DNA of 64,000 nucleotides from Cupriavidus pauculus. GTDB taxonomy: Bacteria > Pseudomonadota > Gammaproteobacteria > Burkholderiales > Burkholderiaceae. Positions 46,590 to 54,152 of the stretch are shown in pieces (within the stretch, counting starts at the first letter, position 1; every line of letters starts with the position of its first letter). The DNA lies in contig NZ_CP033969.1 of NCBI RefSeq assembly GCF_003854935.1, positions 3,162,001 through 3,226,000 of the forward strand, in the 5' to 3' direction. The notes beneath the pieces were generated by a model that was given only the letters and a program-made list of their open reading frames with translations, searched no databases and was not told the origin of the DNA. Both the position numbers and the translations under genes were made by a program.

Positions 46590-46958
46590 TTGAAAAAACT
46601 TCTGGGATTTGCAATGGCGGCGATTCTTGCGGCGCACGGTGACGTGGTTGTTGCGGAATCTGGGCAGATTGCCGACGCGCAACACGGCGCTGCGTGCGTC
46701 AGCGTCGAAGTCAATGGACAACGCGCGCCAGCGCTCGATTGCCTGAACGAGCGGCTGGCGCGCGGGGTGCAGGCGCAGCGCCCGCCGGAGGCCGCGACGC
46801 CGGGCGAGCAGGCGGCCGGCCGCCCATCGAACCAGCTCGGCCTGTTCAACTATTCGGCCACGGCCAACCGCATGGGCAACACCTTCGGCACGTCGGCGCA
46901 GGCGCAGCGGCCACCCGAACGGGTGACGTTCATGCCCGCCGTGGGGCCCCGCCGATAA
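46590..46958 (+). CDS. Small secreted protein with a TTG start
   Basis: 122 residues starting at TTG 46,590, chosen because GGAG lies seven bases upstream and the next residues (KKLLGFAMAAILAAHGDVVV) form a signal peptide; a later ATG would destroy it. Mature part contains a Cys pair (GAACVSVEVNGQRAPALDCL), two copies of QAQRPPE (VQAQRPPEAA and AQAQRPPERV), and LGLFNYSATANRMGNTFGTS. No known family. It is divergent from the FhaC/TonB operon, 63 bases from it. Confidence 0.65.
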   Translation: MKKLLGFAMAAILAAHGDVVVAESGQIADAQHGAACVSVEVNGQRAPALDCLNERLARGVQAQRPPEAATPGEQAAGRPSNQLGLFNYSATANRMGNTFGTSAQAQRPPERVTFMPAVGPRR

Positions 46959-47382
46959 CGTAACAATGCCCTCCCCTTCGTCGGTGGGGACTGGTGCCAC
47001 GCAACGCCAGCGCCACCGGACGCCGCCGGCAATTGGGTAATGAAAATGGCAATGAATGTCCAGATCGTGTAACGATTCCGACACGGACCTCACATAGCAT
47101 CGACTGCGACCTGGCCCCTTGCACGCACCGAGCGCTTTACCGGGAGGCAGTTTGATGAAGCGTTCACGTCTCGCAAGGCGTGCACGGCCAGGGAGCGCGA
47201 GGCAGTCCATTTTTCGCGTCTGAGCCGCCATTCCAACCATACGCAGCCAACGCGCCCGCACGCTTGCAGCGGACGCGCTTTGTCACGGCTAGCCAAGCGG
47301 CCATTCCATCTTCACGGACCCCCCTTGCCGCTCCTGCCGGTCAGCCCGGCAGTCGCCTGTTTCGTCGCAATAAAAGGGATAA
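46959..47382. other. Long intergenic region with one candidate small ORF
   Basis: 424 bases between the small secreted protein and the Phd-like gene. It is AT-richer in 47,030-47,105, likely a promoter zone. Apart from the 22-codon frame at 47,155 I see nothing that I can name. Confidence 0.4.
47155..47223 (+). CDS. Candidate small basic peptide
   Basis: 22 residues, beginning MKRSRLARRARPGSARQS, with eight Arg and Lys. GGGAGG lies seven bases before the ATG, the best ribosome site in this region. No homologue known to me. Could be a leader or regulatory peptide, or chance. Confidence 0.3.
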   Translation: MKRSRLARRARPGSARQSIFRV

Positions 47383-47613
47383 ATGCAAATGACGGAAAAC
47401 CAATGGGTCATGAACGTGACGAAGTTCAGTTCTAACCCGTCGAGGGCCCTTGAGGCCGCGCAGGAACAGCCGGTACTGGTCATCCGGCACCAACGGCCGC
47501 ACGCCTACCTGGTGTCAGCCGCATGGTGGCGGGAAGTGATGACGCTGCTGGCCGAAAGCAAGGCAAACCTGGCAGACCAGGGCACGCTGCCCGGCGACTT
47601 CGGCAGCAACTGA
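47383..47613 (+). CDS. Phd/YefM-like antitoxin, no toxin seen
   Basis: 76 residues. NVTKFSSNPSRALEAAQEQP, then VLVIRHQRPHAYLVSAAWW, follows the Phd/YefM antitoxin pattern (N-terminal DNA-binding strand and helix, then a hydrophobic 'pavLv' strand). The normal toxin partner (Doc or YoeB type) is not next to it, and the next gene is gspF, so it is an orphan antitoxin or a stand-alone regulator. Starts at 47,383 or 47,389. Confidence 0.68.
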   Translation: MQMTENQWVMNVTKFSSNPSRALEAAQEQPVLVIRHQRPHAYLVSAAWWREVMTLLAESKANLADQGTLPGDFGSN

Positions 47614-47871
47614 ACGGCACGCCCCGCGCCGCCAATCCCCTGGCGGCCGTCCCCTCCCCGGCCCCGGCGGCCAACCCCCGGCACGGGGGGCAATGTTTCA
47701 GATTCCTGACATTTCTTTCGCACGCAAATGGAATATTTTGTGGCCCGGTGTTCGCGCCCGCGCCGTGCGTGATGGTTCGATGGCAAAACCTGCCCCTTTG
47801 CCGCCACGGTTGTGCCGCAGTGGGCCGATATGTTGGTGGGGTTAGCCGCCCCGACCAACCAGGAGCCCAGC

Positions 47872-49080
47872 GTGCCCGCATTCCGCTATGAAGCTGTCGA
47901 TCTGGGGGGGAAGGTGCATCGCGGCGTGCTGGACGCCGAGGGCAGCAAGGCCGCGCGCGGCCAGTTGCGTACGCGGGGGCTGACGCCGCTCAAGGTGCTG
48001 CCGCTGGCCACGGCGGCCGGGCAGCAGATGACCCTGTTCTCGCCCCGGCTCGGCGCGCAGGAGCAGGCCCTCTTCACGCGGCAGCTATCGAGCCTGCTGA
48101 CGGCCGGGCTGCCGCTCAACGAGGCGCTGGCCGCGCTGGCCGACCAGGCCGAACGCAGCTACATGCGGCAGCTGTTGAGCGCCATCCGGGCCGACGTGGT
48201 GGGCGGCCAGTCGCTGTCCAGCGCGCTGCAGCAGCATCCGCGCGACTTCCCGGACATCTACCGCGCGCTGGTGTCCGCCGGCGAGCACAGCGGCAAGCTG
48301 CACCTGGTGCTGACCCGGCTGGCCGACTACGTGGAAAGCCGCAACGCGCTCACGCAGAAGATCAAGCTCGCCTTCACGTACCCGGCCGTGGTCACCGTGG
48401 TGGCGTTCGGCATCGTCGTGTTCCTGCTGACCTACGTGGTCCCGCAGGTGGTGGGCGTGTTCACCACCACCAGGCAGAAGCTGCCGCTGATCACCGAAAT
48501 CATGCTGGCCTGCAGCGATTTCGCGCGCGAATGGGGCTGGGCCGCCGCGCTGGGCGTGGTGGCGCTGGGTTGGACCGTGCGGCGCTTCCTCGCGCAGCCC
48601 GGGCCGCGCCATCGCTGGCACGTCTGGCTGTTGACCGCCCCGCTGCTGGGCAAGCTCGTGAGCGGCTACAACACCGCGCGCTTTGCCAGCACGCTGGCCA
48701 TCCTGACCAGCGCCGGCGTGCCGATCCTGCGCGCGCTGCAGGCCGCCGGCGAGACGTTGAACAACGTCGCGCTGCGCGCCACGGTTGAAGACGCCATCTC
48801 GCGCGTGCGCGAAGGCACGTCGCTGGCCCGCGCGCTGGCGGTGACCAACCGGTTCCCGCCCGTGCTGATCCACCTGATCCGTTCCGGCGAGGCCACCGGC
48901 AATCTGCCCGACATGCTGGAGCGCGCCGCGCAGGGCGAAGCCAGCCAGCTTGAGCGGCGCACCATGTTCATCACCGGCCTGCTGGAACCCGCGCTGATCC
49001 TGGGCATGGGGCTGATGGTGCTGATGATCGTACTGGCCGTGCTGATGCCGATCCTCGAAATCAACCAGATGGTGCGCTAG
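47872..49080 (+). CDS. gspF: Type II secretion inner-membrane platform protein GspF
   Basis: 402 residues, the usual GspF length. Two T2SSF domains (FTRQLSSLLTAGLPLNEALA at about 69; FASTLAILTSAGVPILRALQ at about 270) and three membrane helices (about 170, 225, 380). The start is GTG at 47,872 with AGGAG six bases upstream and the standard MPAFRYEAVDLGGKVHRGVL N-terminus. It begins the gspF-H-I-J unit; gspE and gspD are not in the window. Confidence 0.93.
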   Translation: MPAFRYEAVDLGGKVHRGVLDAEGSKAARGQLRTRGLTPLKVLPLATAAGQQMTLFSPRLGAQEQALFTRQLSSLLTAGLPLNEALAALADQAERSYMRQLLSAIRADVVGGQSLSSALQQHPRDFPDIYRALVSAGEHSGKLHLVLTRLADYVESRNALTQKIKLAFTYPAVVTVVAFGIVVFLLTYVVPQVVGVFTTTRQKLPLITEIMLACSDFAREWGWAAALGVVALGWTVRRFLAQPGPRHRWHVWLLTAPLLGKLVSGYNTARFASTLAILTSAGVPILRALQAAGETLNNVALRATVEDAISRVREGTSLARALAVTNRFPPVLIHLIRSGEATGNLPDMLERAAQGEASQLERRTMFITGLLEPALILGMGLMVLMIVLAVLMPILEINQMVR

Positions 49081-49629
49081 ATGGGCCGCCTGCGTAACGC
49101 CTGGACGTGGACGGCCAGCCCGGCGGATGCGGGCACGATGCCGACGTCGGCCACCGGGAAACGCCGCGCCCGGCGCCCGCGCGGGTTCACGCTGCTGGAA
49201 CTGCTGGTGGTCATCGTGATCGTCGGCGTGGTCAGCGGCATGGTGGCCGTCAACGCCCAGCCCAGTCCCGGCCAGCTACTGGCGCAGCAAGCGCAGCGGC
49301 TGATCTGGCTGATGCAGGGCGCGCACGACGAGGCCCGGCTGCGCGGCGCGCCGATTGCCTGGGAAGCCGATGCGCGGTCGTGGCGGTTCCTGATCCGCGA
49401 CGGCTCGCGCTGGCTGCCGCTGCGCGACGACACGCTCGTGCCCGGTTCCTGGGGCACGCCGCTGGCCGCGCTGCAGGTGTCGCAGCCCGGTGCGCCGGTG
49501 CAAAGCGGCGGCGCCCGCATCCTGTTCGGGCGCGAGGCCGTGGAGCCGACGCTCGACATCCTGCTGCAACGCGACGGCGCGACGGTGCGCATCGTCACCC
49601 TCGCGCCGGGCCGCTATGCCGTGCAATGA
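49081..49629 (+). CDS. gspH: Minor pseudopilin GspH
   Basis: 182 residues from the ATG at 49,081 next to the gspF stop; an ATG at 49,138 would shorten the leader to 16 residues and is possible. Type IV prepilin site RRPRG/FTLLELLVVIVIVGVV, followed by a C-terminal domain with WGTPLAALQV as in GspH. The 14-base overlap with gspI shows coupling. Confidence 0.85.
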   Translation: MGRLRNAWTWTASPADAGTMPTSATGKRRARRPRGFTLLELLVVIVIVGVVSGMVAVNAQPSPGQLLAQQAQRLIWLMQGAHDEARLRGAPIAWEADARSWRFLIRDGSRWLPLRDDTLVPGSWGTPLAALQVSQPGAPVQSGGARILFGREAVEPTLDILLQRDGATVRIVTLAPGRYAVQ

Positions 49630-49984
49630 CCGCGCCGGCTTCACGATGATCGAGGTGCTGGTGGCGCTGGTGATCGTCGCCGTGGCGCTGGGCGCCTGCA
49701 TGCGCGCCGCCGGCATGATGGCCGACAGCAGCGACGCGCTGCGCGCCCGCACCGTGGCCGGCTGGAGCGCCGCGAACCGGCTGGCCGAGCTGCGCCTGGC
49801 CGCCGCGCCGCCCGCGCCGGGCACGCGCCGTTTCGGCTGCAACCAGGGCCCGGTGGCGCTCGACTGCGAGGAAAGCGTGATGGCCACCAGCGACCCGCGC
49901 CTGCTGCTGGTGACCGTAGCCGTCTACCGGTCCGGCGACGCCGGCACGCGGCTGGCGCAGCTTGCCCAGGTACTGCCCCGATGA
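49616..49984 (+). CDS. gspI: Minor pseudopilin GspI
   Basis: 122 residues. The leader is short, MPCNDRAG, followed by the prepilin site FTMIEVLVALVIVAVALGAC with Glu at +5. The body (NRLAELRLAAAPPAPGTRRF; GCNQGPVALDC) is GspI-like and carries two Cys. Its ATG at 49,616 lies inside gspH and its stop overlaps gspJ's ATG (ATGA). Confidence 0.85.
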   Translation: MPCNDRAGFTMIEVLVALVIVAVALGACMRAAGMMADSSDALRARTVAGWSAANRLAELRLAAAPPAPGTRRFGCNQGPVALDCEESVMATSDPRLLLVTVAVYRSGDAGTRLAQLAQVLPR

Positions 49985-50613
49985 AGCCGCGCGGATTCAC
50001 GTTGATCGAAATGGTGATCGCCGTGGCGCTGCTGGCCATCGTGGCGCTGATGTCCTATCGCGCGCTGACCGGCATCATCCGCGGCCAGCAGGGTGTGGTC
50101 GATACGATGACCGACCTGCGCGAGGCCGACCGCCTGTTCGACCAGCTCGCCATCGACCTGGCCGATGCGGTGCCCGACGCCGACCTCGGGGCCCATGCCA
50201 TCGCGTTCGACGCCACGCAACTCCGCATCGTGCGCCGCGCGGACGGCAGCGCCGATGGCGAGGGGCCGCCGCGCTGGCAGGCCGTGCGCTACCGCAGCGC
50301 CGAAGGCGTGCTCTGGCGCGAACTGTCGTCGCCGCTGGCCAGCCGTGCCGAGGCACGCGCCGCCCTGTCGGCCGCGCCGGTCGAGCGGCAGGCGCTGGTC
50401 GGCCGCGCCGCCGGCATGCAGGTGCGCGGCTGGCTGTCCGATGGCGCGCGGCGCGGCTGGGCCGCCACCGATGGCGAGCGCAAGCCCCCGGCCGCCCCGC
50501 CCGGCACCGCGCCCACGCAGCCGCGCAACGCCGTGGGCGGCATCGAGATCGTCGTCCTGGCGGGCGCGCCGCCGAGCGCCTACCGGCGCGTCATCGCGGC
50601 GGCGCAGCGCTAG
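49981..50613 (+). CDS. gspJ: Minor pseudopilin GspJ
   Basis: 210 residues. Prepilin start MKPRGFTLIEMVIAVALLAI, then a GspJ-type domain (SYRALTGIIRGQQGVVDTMT, LFDQLAIDLADAVPDADLG). Coupled to gspI. Unusually, gspK does not follow on the same strand but converges from the right with 19 bases between stops. Confidence 0.87.
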   Translation: MKPRGFTLIEMVIAVALLAIVALMSYRALTGIIRGQQGVVDTMTDLREADRLFDQLAIDLADAVPDADLGAHAIAFDATQLRIVRRADGSADGEGPPRWQAVRYRSAEGVLWRELSSPLASRAEARAALSAAPVERQALVGRAAGMQVRGWLSDGARRGWAATDGERKPPAAPPGTAPTQPRNAVGGIEIVVLAGAPPSAYRRVIAAAQR

Positions 50614-50632
50614 GCCGGTGCCGGGGCGAGCG

Positions 50633-51592
50633 TCATGGCGCCGCGTCGTCCGGCTCGCGCACCCAGAGCACGCGCGTGCGCACGGCCACGCCGATGCCGC
50701 TGCGGTACAGCAGCGCCTGCACGCGGCGCACGGCGCGCCCGCTGCGTACCGTTCCATGGACGATGAAGTAGTGGCTGCCCGCGTCCAGCATCAGGCCCTG
50801 GAGTTCGCCGCCCGCCGGCGTCATCGCCGCCGCCCGCAGCGGCAGGTCGCTCACGCCGCGCCAGTAGGCACGATCGCGATCGGCAATCAGCGTGCTGGCC
50901 TGCGACACCGTCAGCCCCGGCACGAAGGCCGCCAGCAGTTCCGGCCCCGCCGTGTTGATGTTCAGCGACGTCGGCTCGGGCAGCGCCACGACGAACGGCG
51001 CCAGCCGGGCCACCGCCTGCGGCGTATAGCCCCGCACGGCGCGCAGGTCCGCGGCGCGCAGCAGCGGCAGCGGGCCGTCGGGACGCAGTGTGCGCAGGAT
51101 GTAGTCCGCCGTCGGCGCCGCCAGGCTGGTGTCGAGCGACAGCGACGCCAGCAACCGCCGATACGCCTGCACGCCCACGGCGCTCACGCCGGGCGGCTCG
51201 GTCAGGCTGGCGGCCGTGACCAGCGTCATCAGGTTGAAGCGCCCCTGGGCATCCTCGATCTCGGCACCTACCTCGATGTCCCCGGCGCCGGACAGCGTCG
51301 CATGCGATGCCGCCGCCGCGCCGATCCACGCCGCCAGCGGCGCCGGCGGGCGTGGCTCGGCCCAGCGCTGGCGCAGATGATCGATCGACGACTGCGTGCC
51401 GCTTTCCTGCACGATGGCCACCGCCCACGCCGTGATCGCGTCCTGCATGGCCTCGCCCTGCGCCCGCAGCCGGCGCGATTCCACGGCGCGCGTGGACGCC
51501 TGCTGCTGCACGAACATCGTCGTCACCAGCGTCACGCACAGCGCCACCACCAGCAGCGCCGTGACCACGGCCGCACCGCGCTGGCGCGGCAT
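50633..51592 (-). CDS. gspK: GspK-type minor pseudopilin
   Basis: 319 residues, near the normal GspK size. N-terminal RQRGAAVVTALLVVALCVTL is the GspK prepilin segment (G/A cleavage, no Glu at +5, as in GspK). The body shows GspK-like blocks (SIDHLRQRWAEPRPPAPLAA, EIEDAQGRFNLMTLV, PTSLNINTAGPELLAAFVPG). Its ATG overlaps the stop of the CoiA-like gene (TGATG). It faces gspJ tail to tail; in most T2SS loci gspJ and gspK are codirectional, so the region has been rearranged. Confidence 0.88.
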   Translation of the reverse strand: MPRQRGAAVVTALLVVALCVTLVTTMFVQQQASTRAVESRRLRAQGEAMQDAITAWAVAIVQESGTQSSIDHLRQRWAEPRPPAPLAAWIGAAAASHATLSGAGDIEVGAEIEDAQGRFNLMTLVTAASLTEPPGVSAVGVQAYRRLLASLSLDTSLAAPTADYILRTLRPDGPLPLLRAADLRAVRGYTPQAVARLAPFVVALPEPTSLNINTAGPELLAAFVPGLTVSQASTLIADRDRAYWRGVSDLPLRAAAMTPAGGELQGLMLDAGSHYFIVHGTVRSGRAVRRVQALLYRSGIGVAVRTRVLWVREPDDAAP

Positions 51593-52341
51593 CACGATCC
51601 CCGTCCGGACAGCCACGCCCAGCACGCCTCGACATCGGCGGCCGGCATTCCGGGGCGCGGCCCGGCCAGGAAGCCCAGGTCCAGCGCCACCTCCTCCAGG
51701 TGGAACATGTGGTGCTGCGACGGCACCGTGGCCAGGCGCGGCCGGGCGTAGTACGCCTTGTAGAAGCGCGGCGCGGGGTCGCGCAGCGCCTGCACGTCCG
51801 CCACGCTGCCGGCCGATCCGTCGAACCAGAACCGCACGGAACTGCCGCCATGCCGCGTGCCGCGTTCGCCGGGCAGGAAGCCCGCCATCGCCAGTTGCAG
51901 ATACGGCACCAGCGCCGGGTGCAGCCCGGCCTGGCGCCAGAGCCCGCCCTGCGTGGCCAGTTCGGCCAGCGACAGGAAGCGCTCGACCGGCATCGATGGC
52001 AGCAGGTCGTCACGCCGCATCCGCTGCAGATGCCATTCCCAGCGCGACACATAGGCGTGGCGCTGGGCCACCGACACGTGGACGTCCGGCGACGGGTCGA
52101 TCCGCAGCCCGTCGGGCAGGTCGCCGTGCCGCACCAGCGGGCACGGCAGGCGGCAGTTCGCGCCATGGCTGAAGCGCGGGCGAATGCGGGTACTGAGCGC
52201 GCCGATCAGCAACAGCGCGCGGTGGCACAGCGGGCAGCGCGGCTGCGGGGCCTCCCCCTGCAGGGCCCGGGCGCCGTACTCGTCGAGATAGGCCTGGACC
52301 GAGATCATGCGCGCGTCTACCGGATGCAATGCGAGTTTCAT
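51592..52341 (-). CDS. Unknown protein with a CoiA-like zinc motif
   Basis: 249 residues. Near the N-terminus PRCPLCHRALLLIGALSTRI, followed by PRFSHGANCRLPCP, has the Cx2C...FxH...C spacing seen in the CoiA competence-protein zinc finger. The rest (WEWHLQRMRRDDLLPSMPVE, MFHLEEVALDLGFLAGPRPG) has no recognised domain. Its stop overlaps the gspK start, so it is translated with that pseudopilin. Start at ATG 52,341. The role is unknown; the CoiA resemblance is pattern level only. Confidence 0.6.
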   Translation of the reverse strand: MKLALHPVDARMISVQAYLDEYGARALQGEAPQPRCPLCHRALLLIGALSTRIRPRFSHGANCRLPCPLVRHGDLPDGLRIDPSPDVHVSVAQRHAYVSRWEWHLQRMRRDDLLPSMPVERFLSLAELATQGGLWRQAGLHPALVPYLQLAMAGFLPGERGTRHGGSSVRFWFDGSAGSVADVQALRDPAPRFYKAYYARPRLATVPSQHHMFHLEEVALDLGFLAGPRPGMPAADVEACWAWLSGRGS

Positions 52342-52785
52342 GGGCGTGTGCCTGTCGAAACGTCGATGGGCCACAGCCGCTCCCCTGAGTCGAAGCCGGA
52401 ATGCAGTTGTTGTGCTCGCGGGCGTCGTGGCCGGCGATGTGTGCCACGTTACAAAGCAGGATTTGCGCGGCCGTGACCGAATCTGCGAATATCGCGAAAC
52501 ACATCCGCCCCGCTCCGGTCATACAGGGGCCGCGCCCCCCGCATCCGGCGCACCCCGCCTTCGTCCGCCGTCCGCCTCATGCTCCGCAGGGCCGGCCGGC
52601 GCGCGTCAACATAACGAAATGGCATGAGCCAGTTTCGTCATCTCTTCACAGTGCCATCCGTGGGCTTTCATCGCTGTTGCCAAGAATGCCGTCTGCGGGC
52701 ATGACGCCACAGCAGCGTCACCCGCGGCTTCACCAGTCATGCATGTCATCCATTCCATGCTTTCCACCCAACAGGGAGTTGCACT
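52342..52785. other. Divergent promoter region, no gene seen
   Basis: 444 bases between the CoiA-like gene and the PstS-like gene. AT-richer in 52,600-52,780. CAGTCAT at 52,734 and ATGTCAT at 52,743 resemble Pho-box half sites but are two bases apart instead of four, so PhoB control is not established. Confidence 0.4.
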
Positions 52786-53961
52786 GTGAAACTGAAGCAC
52801 GCACTGATCCAGGCCGCTTGCGCGGCCGCCGCTTTCTCGGCGACCGCCGTCATGGCCCAGACCGTCGTCGGTGGTGGCGCCACGCTGCCCGAATTCCTGT
52901 ACAAGCAGGAAATCCAGCAGTTCCCGGCCGATTACTCGTACGCCTCCACGGGTAGCGGCGCCGGCAAGACGGCCCTGCTGACGAACAACCCGGCCGCCTT
53001 CAACACCGCCACCGGCCGCAACGACACCGTCGTGCACTTCGCCGGCAGCGACTCGGTGCTGTCGTCGACCGAAATCAGCAACTTCAACACCGCCGCCGCT
53101 GGCCCGCTGGTGCAAATGCCGTCCGTGGCCACGGCCGTCGGCATTCCGTTCAAGAACGGCCTGGCGAACCTGACGCTGAGCACCGACCAGCTTTGCGGCA
53201 TCTTCTCGGGCAAGATCAACGACTGGAACGCCATCAACGCAGGCTTCCCGGCCGGCACGGCCATCAAGGTCGTGTATCGCGGCGACAGCAGCGGCACGAC
53301 GGAAATCCTGACGCGCCACCTGGCTGCGGTCTGCACCACGGGCACCTCGGGCAACTCCAACGTGGCCTTCACGGCCGGCACCACGTTCGCCAACAACTTC
53401 CCGGGCGGCGTGCCGAGCAACTTCTCGGCCGCCACGGGCAGCGGCGGCGTGCGCGACGCCGTGGATTCGCTGGGCAACGCCATCGGCTACCTGAGCCCGG
53501 ACTACATCAATGCCACCCTGGCCCCTTCGTCGACGGTTGCGACCAAGAACCTGCCGGCTGCGCGTCTGACCAACAAGAACAACGGCGTGTCGTACACCCC
53601 GACCGCCGCCAACACCACGGCTGGCCTGTCGACGGCCACGCTGGGCGCGAACCTGGCCCTGCCGGCAAGCTGGGCGCCGACCGTGGCGAACCCCGCCTCG
53701 GGCTACCCGATCGTGGGTTTCACGTTCCTTGACCACGTTCAGTGCTACGCCGATGCGAACGTCCGGAGCAAGATCCTGGCGTTCCTGGATGCACACACGA
53801 ACTACACGTCGGCTCAGGTCAATCGCATCAACGGCAACGGCTTCGCGCCGCTGCCGACCGCGATTGTCGACGCCATCCGTGGCAATCTGCTGGCCAACAA
53901 CAACTCGCTGAACCTGAACATCGGCAACGCCACCGCCTGCGCTGGCAAGGCTGGTCGCTGA
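52786..53961 (+). CDS. Secreted PstS/DING-like phosphate-binding-fold protein
   Basis: 391 residues. Signal peptide about 1-24, cut after AVMAQ. The mature N-terminus TVVGGGATLPEFLYKQEI is the PstS/DING type (GxGAT), followed by ASTGSGAGKTALL, AGSDSVLSSTEI and YRGDSSGTTEILTRHL, which contain the Ser/Thr/Arg/Asp phosphate contacts of PstS. GTG start at 52,786 with AGGGAG eight bases upstream. No PstCAB transport genes adjoin. In Pseudomonas related PstS-like proteins are type II secretion substrates, and this gene sits in a T2SS locus; its being a substrate is inference. A strong terminator follows. Confidence 0.88.
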   Translation: MKLKHALIQAACAAAAFSATAVMAQTVVGGGATLPEFLYKQEIQQFPADYSYASTGSGAGKTALLTNNPAAFNTATGRNDTVVHFAGSDSVLSSTEISNFNTAAAGPLVQMPSVATAVGIPFKNGLANLTLSTDQLCGIFSGKINDWNAINAGFPAGTAIKVVYRGDSSGTTEILTRHLAAVCTTGTSGNSNVAFTAGTTFANNFPGGVPSNFSAATGSGGVRDAVDSLGNAIGYLSPDYINATLAPSSTVATKNLPAARLTNKNNGVSYTPTAANTTAGLSTATLGANLALPASWAPTVANPASGYPIVGFTFLDHVQCYADANVRSKILAFLDAHTNYTSAQVNRINGNGFAPLPTAIVDAIRGNLLANNNSLNLNIGNATACAGKAGR

Positions 53962-54011
53962 TGGTCTGACGGGAGGCGCCTCCGCACGGGGGCGCCTGCC
54001 AACGGCAAGAA

Positions 54012-54044
54012 CCCCGCGCGCCGCAAGGCGTGGCGGGGATTTTT
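54012..54044 (+). terminator. Rho-independent terminator after the PstS-like gene
   Basis: CCCCGC...GCGGGG enclosing CGCC-GCAA-GGCG (a GNRA tetraloop; one bulged G) is followed by ATTTTTATC. Located about 50 bases after the stop at 53,961; a second, imperfect GGCGCC stem lies between. Strong intrinsic terminator. Confidence 0.85.
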
Positions 54045-54090
54045 ATCGTCTGCATCAGGGCCGGAATCGCGGCCGGAAGGCGGGTCTTTC

Positions 54091-54142
54091 GCCCCACCCC
54101 CGCCCCGCCCCGCCCCGCCCTCCCCCGCCGTGCGGGAGAGGG
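54091..54142. repeat. CGCCC runs and a half BIME-like hairpin
   Basis: Low-complexity CGCCC repeats (54,091-54,120) lead into CCCTCCCCCGC-cgt-GCGGGAGAGGG, an 11-pair hairpin with one G-T pair, related to the repeats at 17,441 and 24,244. It sits between the convergent PstS-like and Hint genes and may end the Hint transcript. Confidence 0.6.
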
Positions 54143-54152
54143 CAGCCAAGCG

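Noticed and set aside
47180-47392. 70-codon plus-strand frame before the Phd-like gene
   Set aside because: No ribosome site at its start, atypical composition, and it overlaps the start of the better-supported Phd-like gene.
52734-52749. Pho box upstream of the PstS-like gene
   Set aside because: Two half-sites (CAGTCAT and ATGTCAT) are two bases apart, not the four of the PhoB consensus; only weak support.
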